The position numbers were made by a program, and so were the translations under genes. From NCBI GenBank assembly GCA_003104895.1, contig PQAG01000110.1:19571-30288 (forward strand): a DNA stretch of 10,718 nt, in the 5' to 3' direction. Origin of the DNA: Nitrosomonadales bacterium. GTDB lineage: Bacteria > Pseudomonadota > Gammaproteobacteria > Burkholderiales > Sulfuricellaceae. The notes below the pieces were generated by a model. That model did no database searches. It was not told the DNA's origin and saw nothing but the letters and a program-made list of their open reading frames with translations. Positions 5,900 to 10,718 of this stretch are shown piece by piece. Positions within the stretch are counted from its first letter, which is position 1. Each line of letters begins with the position of its first letter.

Positions 5900-7843
5900 T
5901 TACTGCTGCGCGACCTTCTGCTGGATGCGCACGATCACGAACTCCGCCGGCTTCAGTGGCGCGAAGCCGACGATCACGATCACCTGCCCGCGGTCGATGT
6001 CGTCCTGGGTCATGGTGTCGCCGAGGCCGCAGCGCACAAAGTAGGCATCGCTGGCCTTCTCGCCCTGGAATGCGCCGGCGCGGAACAGGCCGTTCATGAA
6101 GCCGCCGATGTTGGCGCGCAACGAGCCCCACAGGCGATGATCGTTGGGCTCGAACACCGCCCACTGGATGCCGTTGTAGAGGCTCTCCTCGATGAAGATT
6201 GCGGTGCGGCGCACCGGCACATAGCGCCACTCGGGGTTGGCCTTGGTCGACAGGGAGCGCGTCCCCCACACCACCGATCCGTAATTGGGGAAGCGGCGCA
6301 GGCAGTTCACTCCGAGGGGGTTGAGCTGGTCCTGGTCGCTATCGTCCACAACGTATTCCAGCCCCACCAGTCCGCGCAGGCTGGTTTCGACCCCTGCCGG
6401 CGCCTTCCACACTCCTCGCGTGCCGTCGATGCGCGCCCACACGCCGGCGGCAATCGCTGATGGCGCTGCCAGCAGCGTCATCGGGGCAGCCGGATTGGTG
6501 TCGGTGTTGTAGAACGGGTTGCGCACCCTGGCCCACGGGTAGTACATGGCGGCATAGGTTGAAGTGGTGGTGATCAGGGTATTGGCCTTGCTGGCCTGAT
6601 CGAGTTCGAAGCCGGGCTCGGGATCGATGACCACCATCCGGTTCCTGGTATCTTCGGCATGGGAAATCGCCGCGTCGATGATGACATTGCCCGAACCATC
6701 CTTGGGCAGATACTGCCCCGGCAATACGACGATGCTGGCGTCGCGCACTTTCTTCATCCTGGTGAAGAAGGCCTGATAATCGGCCAGCCCGGGAGCGGAA
6801 CCATCGTTACCACCTGCCAGCGCAGTGGCACCATTCATTGGGGGGTCACTCGGCCCCGTTGTGCCCATCGTGCGTGGCACTACATCTACTGCACCAAAGG
6901 TCTCCGTGCCTCCGCTGGCCACCCCCAGTTTGAGCAGTATCGCCAACTCGCCAGGGCGAACCACCACCGAAGAATCCGCATCTCGCGTACCTGACGTGAT
7001 CGTAAGCCTGTTGGCGGCAAAACCGACGCTCGCATTCTGATAGGCATTTTCAGAACCCAGCGCCTTGATACATCCCAGCAATTCATCTTTCACCTTGGTC
7101 GAGGTGGTATAACCCCCGGGTACAGCCGGCAATGTGATGGTGCGCAAGCCGAGGTTGTCAATATTCAGATTGAGGGTCATACCCTCGTGGACATTGGTCC
7201 AGGTAATCCCTGTCAGGTCGCCGCTGACACTGGCACCAAACTGGTAGTATGTCGCCGGACTGCTCTTGATCTCATCCGACAGATCCAGCTTGACCAGCCT
7301 CGAACTGCGATTGACCACCGTGACCGCATAGTTGGAATCGCTATCATCCATGCTGAGGTCTGAATGCACCTCTGCAATCGAGACCGATCCATCGGCTGCC
7401 GCCTCTCCCACCTTGAGGGTAAACCGCCTGCCATCGCTATCGGCGATTGCCCTCACCCGCAGGCCGTTACCCCACAGCCCTTCCGAACTCGCGGTCACCT
7501 TCAAGACATTGACTGCCGCCGCAGCCCCCCCCAGCCGGCCAAGGATACTGGCCGCTGCATTCTTTGAAGCCACTGCTCCGGATGCAAGGCGGGCAATATA
7601 GGCCGCCTGCCCGCCATTGAGATAGAACATGTTGACCGACAGCCCCATGGCATCACTCTCCGACGCGATGCCGCCGTAGGAATCGACATAATCGTCCCAT
7701 TTGGAGATCAGCGAGGCTTCCCCGATTGGCCCCTTGTTGGTGTACCCCACGAACAGCGCATTGGAGGTTGCCACACCTTCAATCGGCTTGGAACCGCTGG
7801 GAATTTCTTCGATATAGACACCGGGGTGAAGATAGCTTGGCAT
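5900..7843 (-). CDS. eCIS tail sheath protein
   Basis: A 647-aa contractile sheath protomer. The N-terminus YLHPGVYIEEIPSGSKPIEG (4-23) followed by SNALFVGYTNKGP (27-39), and the C-terminal core from about 525 (VWGTRSL, RYVPVRRTAIFIEESL, GDTMTQDDIDRGQVIVIVGF, KPAEFVIVRI) are the standard sheath handshake and core regions of T4 gp18, Afp2-4 and Pvc2-4. It is long for an eCIS sheath (Afp/PVC sheaths are about 350-480 aa) and near T4 gp18 in size. The extra length lies in a central domain (about residues 115-330) that starts at GLWGNGLRVRA and is Ser/Thr/Asp-rich, expected on the outer surface. DNA for this domain is less GC-rich than the rest of the gene. It is the first gene of the operon, with RBS AGGAGG 9 nt before ATG and a good promoter about 100 nt upstream. 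No second sheath paralogue is in view. Confidence 0.94.
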   Translation of the reverse strand: MPSYLHPGVYIEEIPSGSKPIEGVATSNALFVGYTNKGPIGEASLISKWDDYVDSYGGIASESDAMGLSVNMFYLNGGQAAYIARLASGAVASKNAAASILGRLGGAAAAVNVLKVTASSEGLWGNGLRVRAIADSDGRRFTLKVGEAAADGSVSIAEVHSDLSMDDSDSNYAVTVVNRSSRLVKLDLSDEIKSSPATYYQFGASVSGDLTGITWTNVHEGMTLNLNIDNLGLRTITLPAVPGGYTTSTKVKDELLGCIKALGSENAYQNASVGFAANRLTITSGTRDADSSVVVRPGELAILLKLGVASGGTETFGAVDVVPRTMGTTGPSDPPMNGATALAGGNDGSAPGLADYQAFFTRMKKVRDASIVVLPGQYLPKDGSGNVIIDAAISHAEDTRNRMVVIDPEPGFELDQASKANTLITTTSTYAAMYYPWARVRNPFYNTDTNPAAPMTLLAAPSAIAAGVWARIDGTRGVWKAPAGVETSLRGLVGLEYVVDDSDQDQLNPLGVNCLRRFPNYGSVVWGTRSLSTKANPEWRYVPVRRTAIFIEESLYNGIQWAVFEPNDHRLWGSLRANIGGFMNGLFRAGAFQGEKASDAYFVRCGLGDTMTQDDIDRGQVIVIVGFAPLKPAEFVIVRIQQKVAQQ

Positions 7844-7948
7844 ACCTTTGTTCCTCCTGGCTTGGTAAGTGACAATTTAATGGCAATCAGCAAAATCAGA
7901 CACAGGACACAAACCCTCGCACGAATGAATTACAGCCTCATGCCTTTC

Positions 7949-7977
7949 ATTATAAAGAGGTGAAATGGGGTTATCAT
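7949..7977 (-). promoter_or_regulatory. Sigma70-like promoter for the eCIS operon
   Basis: On the minus strand a perfect -10 TATAAT (7949-7954) lies 17 nt from the -35 hexamer ATGATA (7972-7977), which matches TTGACA at four of six positions. Predicted start of transcription is near 7942, leaving a leader of about 100 nt before the sheath ATG. No operator is evident. Confidence 0.6.
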
Positions 7978-8008
7978 TGCGGCGGTTTTTTTACTCGCAG
8001 ACCAACAA

Positions 8009-8014
8009 TATAAT
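8009..8014 (+). promoter_or_regulatory. Possible -10 element for bioA
   Basis: TATAAT is a perfect -10 on the plus strand, 127 nt before the bioA ATG. At the 17-nt spacing the -35 position is TTTTTT (7986-7991), matching only two of six consensus bases, so an activator or another start site may be needed. It lies 54 nt from the eCIS -10, so the two promoters would point away from each other within one protein-binding footprint. Confidence 0.35.
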
Positions 8015-8140
8015 GCCATTTACTTTTTAACATGGTTACATTTAATTAACTCATAAACAATATTAATCGGCACCAAAACATCCTTTGGCAATTAAGCGGG
8101 TTCATCGGATCGCCGCTCACAAACTGGCCTGACCCCCATC

Positions 8141-9706
8141 ATGAAAAATACCGATTACCTTCAGCGCAGCCTGCATTCCGTCTGGCACCCTTGCAGCCAG
8201 ATGAAACAGTTCGAGACGCTGCCGCTCGTCCCCGTCGCCCGCGGCGAGGGGATGTGGCTGTATGATTTCGAGGGCGGGCGCTATCTCGATGCCATCAGTT
8301 CGTGGTGGGTCAACCTGTTCGGCCATTGCAATCCGCGCATCAATGCGGCGCTGAAGGATCAACTGGACAAGCTCGAGCATGTCATCCTGGCCGGTTTCAC
8401 CCATGAGCCGGTGATCCGGCTTTCCGAACGCCTGTCGGCCCTCACCGGCCTGGGGCACTGCTTTTACGGCTCGGATGGCGCTTCGGCCACCGAGATTGCA
8501 CTCAAGATGAGCTTCCATTACTGGCGCAACAGCGGCCAGCCGGAAAAGACCCGCTTCATCAGCCTGCAGAACAGCTATCACGGCGAAACCATAGGTGCGC
8601 TTTCGGTCACCGATGTCGCATTGTTCAGGGACACCTACGCCCCGCTGCTGCGCCAGAGCACCCAGGTGCCAACGCCGGACTGGCGCCATGCCGAGGCCGG
8701 GGAGTCGCCCCACGCATTTGCCGAGCGCTGCGCAGCGCACTTGCGCACCCATCTGGAACAGCACCACGCCGAGACCGCCGCCTTCATCGTCGAGCCGCTG
8801 GTGCAGGGCGCGGCAGGCATGGGCATGTACGATGCCGAATACCTGCGCCAGGCACGGGCGATCTGCGACGAATTCAAGGTCCACCTCATCGCCGACGAAA
8901 TCGCGGTGGGTTTCGGCCGCACCGGCACCATGTTCGCCTTTGAGCAAGCCAATGTGCATTCATCGGCAGATACGCATGCCGAAACCGCGCCCCCTTCCCG
9001 CACCCGGCGCTCCGCGCCCGCCGAGTCCGGGGGCAGCGTTTCTTGCCGCACCGGCACCATGTTCGCCTTCGAGCAAGCCAATGTGCATTCATCGGCAGAT
9101 ACGCATGCCGAAGCCGCATCCCCTTCCCGCACCCGGCGCTCCGCGCCCGTTGAGTCCGGGGACAGCGCTTCTTGCCGCCCGGACACCCTGCTCGCCTCTG
9201 AGCAGGCCGGCATCCGCCCCGATTTCATGTGCCTGTCGAAGGGCATCAGCGGCGGCTACCTGCCGCTCTCGGCCGTGCTGACGACCGATGAGGTTTTCCA
9301 GGCGTTTTACCACGACGAGACGGCAAAAGGCTTCCTGCATTCCCACTCCTACACCGGCAACGCGCTGGCCTGCCGCGCCGCGCTGGCGACGCTGGACATC
9401 TTCGAGCAGGATGGGGTGATCGAGGCCAACCGCGCCAAAGCTGCTTACTTGACCCAGGCGGCACAGCCATTGCGCGATCACCCCAGGGTGAAGAATTTCC
9501 GCCACACCGGCATGATCTGGGCGTTCGAAGCCGAGAGCAGCACGCCACACTTCTCGCGCGTCTTTTACCAGCAGGCGCTGCAACACGAACTGCTGCTGCG
9601 CCCCATGGGCAACACGGTGTACTTCATGCCGCCCTATATCATCAGCCACGAGGAAATCGACTTTCTTGTGGCCGGCACACTCAAGGTACTGGAACAACTA
9701 TGCTAG
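8141..9706 (+). CDS. bioA: Adenosylmethionine-8-amino-7-oxononanoate aminotransferase with internal repeat insertion
   Basis: BioA converts 8-amino-7-oxononanoate (KAPA) to 7,8-diaminononanoate (DAPA) with S-adenosylmethionine as amino donor, in cytoplasmic biotin synthesis. The fold-type-I PLP enzyme is complete: SSWWVNLFGH (53-62), YGSDGASATEIALKMSFHYW (109-128), NSYHGETIGALSV (144-156), VEPLVQGAAGMGMY (217-230), ADEIAVGFGRTG (251-262, Asp252 to the PLP ring nitrogen), CLSKGISGG with PLP lysine K367, HSHSYTGN (400-407) and MPPYIIS (496-502). E. coli BioA Tyr17 is replaced by Cys18 (WHPCSQMK), as in the Pseudomonas-type BioA clade. The protein has 521 residues versus about 430 normally. The excess is an in-frame 86-residue insertion (two 43-aa repeats) within 261-356, shortly before K367. 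Start chosen from the typical MKNTDYLQRSLHSVWHP N-terminus; no clear SD precedes it. Its stop overlaps tsaD. Activity despite the insertion is inferred from the intact frame and motifs. Confidence 0.93.
   Translation: MKNTDYLQRSLHSVWHPCSQMKQFETLPLVPVARGEGMWLYDFEGGRYLDAISSWWVNLFGHCNPRINAALKDQLDKLEHVILAGFTHEPVIRLSERLSALTGLGHCFYGSDGASATEIALKMSFHYWRNSGQPEKTRFISLQNSYHGETIGALSVTDVALFRDTYAPLLRQSTQVPTPDWRHAEAGESPHAFAERCAAHLRTHLEQHHAETAAFIVEPLVQGAAGMGMYDAEYLRQARAICDEFKVHLIADEIAVGFGRTGTMFAFEQANVHSSADTHAETAPPSRTRRSAPAESGGSVSCRTGTMFAFEQANVHSSADTHAEAASPSRTRRSAPVESGDSASCRPDTLLASEQAGIRPDFMCLSKGISGGYLPLSAVLTTDEVFQAFYHDETAKGFLHSHSYTGNALACRAALATLDIFEQDGVIEANRAKAAYLTQAAQPLRDHPRVKNFRHTGMIWAFEAESSTPHFSRVFYQQALQHELLLRPMGNTVYFMPPYIISHEEIDFLVAGTLKVLEQLC
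8921..9208 (+). repeat. In-frame 129-nt tandem repeat inside bioA (2 full + 1 degenerate partial copy)
   Basis: Unit 1 is 8921-9049, unit 2 is 9050-9178, and a 30-nt partial copy is 9179-9208. By hand alignment units 1 and 2 differ at 8 of 129 positions, all transitions, giving 5 amino-acid changes. Each unit begins with bioA codons (TGTMFAFEQA) and continues with 33 foreign-looking residues (NVHSSADTHAE, then Ser/Pro/Arg-rich, ending SCR). The third copy of the bioA part (PDTLLASEQA) differs at 7 of 30 nt from unit 1 and then joins normal sequence GIRPDF. A GGCGC-TCC-GCGCC mini-hairpin occurs in each unit (9006-9018 and 9135-9147). The frame is kept throughout. Confidence 0.92.
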
Positions 9707-10718
9707 TCCTCGGCATCGAATCGTCCTGCGACGAAACCGGCGTCGCGCTCTACCACACCGGGCGCGGCCTGCTCGCCCATGCCCTGCACTCCCAGGTGGC
9801 GATGCACGCCGAGTACGGCGGCGTGGTGCCGGAACTGGCCTCGCGCGACCACATCCGCCGCGTGCTGCCGCTCACCCGGCAGGTGCTGGCCGAAGCGGGC
9901 TGCACCCTGCAGGACATCGAGGGCATCGCCTACACCGAAGGGCCGGGGCTGGCCGGGGCGCTGCTGGTGGGCGCCAGCATTGCCGCCGCGCTGGCTTTCG
10001 CGCTCAAGGTGCCGGCCGTGGGCGTGCATCACCTCGAAGGCCACCTGCTGGCGCCGCTGCTGGAGGAGAATCCGCCCGGATTTCCCTTCATTGCGCTGCT
10101 GGTATCCGGCGGCCACTCGCAGCTGATGGAAGTGACCGGCATCGGCCAGTACGCCACGCTGGGCGACACGCTGGACGATGCCGCCGGCGAGGCTTTCGAT
10201 AAAACGGCAAAAATGCTGGGACTGGGCTATCCGGGCGGGCCTGCGCTATCGAAGCTGGCACAGCAAGGCACGCCGGGCCGCTTCAGCCTGCCGCGCCCGA
10301 TGCTCAAAAGCGGCGACCTGAATTTCAGCTTCAGCGGCCTCAAGACCGCGGTGCTGACCCTGGCCCGGCAGCAGACGGCAAACGGGGAACTGGACGAACA
10401 AACGCGGGCTGACATCTGTCTGGCCTTTCAGGAAGCCATCGTGGAAGTGCTGACCAGAAAATCCATCGCCGCGCTCAAACAAACCGGCCTGTCGCGCCTG
10501 GTGGTGGCGGGCGGCGTGGGCGCCAACCGGCAGTTGCGCGATAGCCTAAGTCATGCCGCGGCGAAAAAACGGTTCGAGGTGTTCTATCCCAAACTGGAAT
10601 TCTGCACTGACAACGGCGCGATGATCGCCTTCGCCGGTGCGATGCGGCTGGCGCATGAAGGCCGCCGCACGATGAACTTTCCCATCAAGCCGAGATGGGA
10701 TCTGGAAACGCTGGAAGC
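9700..10718 (+). CDS. tsaD: tRNA N6-threonylcarbamoyladenosine transferase TsaD, last residues beyond window
   Basis: TsaD (YgjD/Kae1 family) transfers the threonylcarbamoyl group to A37 of ANN-decoding tRNAs, working with TsaB and TsaE; it is cytoplasmic and usually essential. The frame is open from ATG 9700 to the window end (339 complete codons plus 2 nt). Signatures: MLVLGIESSCDETGVALY (1-18), YGGVVPELASRDH (39-51), metal ligands His111 and His115 in HHLEGH, LVSGGHS (134-140), GDTLDDAAGEAFDK (155-168, Asp167), GYPGGP (176-181), FSFSGLKTAV (209-218), VAGGVGANRQLR (269-280), and the metal Asp304 in CTDNGAM. E. coli TsaD is 337 aa, so only a few C-terminal residues are missing. The start overlaps the bioA stop by 7 nt and has only a weak AAGG 12 nt upstream, so translation is probably coupled to bioA. 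All catalytic residues look intact. Confidence 0.97.
   Translation, partial: MLVLGIESSCDETGVALYHTGRGLLAHALHSQVAMHAEYGGVVPELASRDHIRRVLPLTRQVLAEAGCTLQDIEGIAYTEGPGLAGALLVGASIAAALAFALKVPAVGVHHLEGHLLAPLLEENPPGFPFIALLVSGGHSQLMEVTGIGQYATLGDTLDDAAGEAFDKTAKMLGLGYPGGPALSKLAQQGTPGRFSLPRPMLKSGDLNFSFSGLKTAVLTLARQQTANGELDEQTRADICLAFQEAIVEVLTRKSIAALKQTGLSRLVVAGGVGANRQLRDSLSHAAAKKRFEVFYPKLEFCTDNGAMIAFAGAMRLAHEGRRTMNFPIKPRWDLETLE

Larger units (their letters stand above)
7844..8140. other. AT-rich divergent intergenic region
   Basis: The 297-nt spacer between the sheath and bioA starts is about 38 % G+C over 7861-8100, far below the neighbouring genes. It contains one good sigma70-like promoter facing the eCIS operon and a plus-strand TATAAT facing bioA with a weak -35. 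A PacI-type TTAATTAA (8042-8049) and a small TAAC-atg-GTTA inverted repeat (8028-8038) are also present. No small ORF or RNA gene is convincing. AT-richness would fit a xenogeneic-silencer target, but this is inference. Confidence 0.7.

Noticed and set aside
8009..8026. Possible sigma54 promoter on the minus strand (TGGCA...TTG)
   Set aside because: The GG to GC spacing is off and the -12 GC is absent, so the consensus is not met.
8024..8050. Possible BirA (biotin repressor) operator upstream of bioA
   Set aside because: GGTTACA resembles one half-site, but I found no matching TTGTAAACC-like half at the required spacing; only a short TAAC/GTTA inverted repeat is present.
8921..9208. CRISPR array or satellite
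   Set aside because: Only 2.2 units of 129 nt with no repeat-spacer alternation, and the whole stretch is translated in the bioA frame.
8117..9697. Minus-strand open frames across bioA
   Set aside because: bioA is unambiguous on the plus strand; the antisense translations show no motifs and repeat only because the DNA repeat is read backwards.

Overview
This window is GC-rich, roughly 60-65 % G+C in the genes, and looks like a betaproteobacterial chromosome. That assignment is an inference from the BioA type (N-terminal WHPC-QMK and GFGRTGTMFA-EQA signatures) and the TsaD sequence; no rRNA or tRNA marker is present. It holds two divergent transcription units separated by an AT-rich spacer of about 300 nt (about 38 % G+C by hand count over 7861-8100).

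Left unit (minus strand, 7843 down to 1, running off the left edge): part of an extracellular contractile injection system (eCIS), a phage-tail-like particle of the Afp/PVC type. The order is sheath, inner tube, T4 gp26-like baseplate protein with two CxxC pairs, a 305-aa mostly disordered protein, a DUF4255 (Pvc16/Afp16-like) tail-cap protein, an AAA+ ATPase (Pvc15/Afp15-like), an 84-aa protein, a CIS-tube/Pvc7-type hub adaptor, and the start of a LysM-type protein. After the sheath-tube gap every junction overlaps or is under 10 nt, so the genes from tube onward look like one translationally coupled operon. The sheath-tube gap (160 nt) is packed with palindromes. DUF4255 plus the tail ATPase, with no terminase, capsid or T6SS membrane-complex gene in view, points to eCIS rather than prophage or T6SS. 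Spike, gp25, PAAR, baseplate wedge, tape measure, fibre and toxin genes are expected beyond position 1 but are not visible here.

Right unit (plus strand, 8141 to the right edge): bioA (biotin synthesis aminotransferase), whose stop overlaps by 7 nt the start of tsaD (tRNA t6A synthesis). tsaD is cut by the window end only a few residues short of its normal length. The bioA gene carries an unusual in-frame expansion: 258 extra nucleotides made of two tandem 129-nt units plus a degenerate 30-nt third copy of the flanking bioA codons. It lies just upstream of the PLP-lysine strand. Removing exactly 86 residues restores an ordinary BioA.

The most interesting items are the bioA internal repeat, the palindrome-rich sheath-tube spacer, the low-complexity 305-aa eCIS protein with conserved-looking ends, the variable central domain of the sheath with its lower GC, and the CIS-tube and LysM genes abutting in the same frame across a single amber codon.
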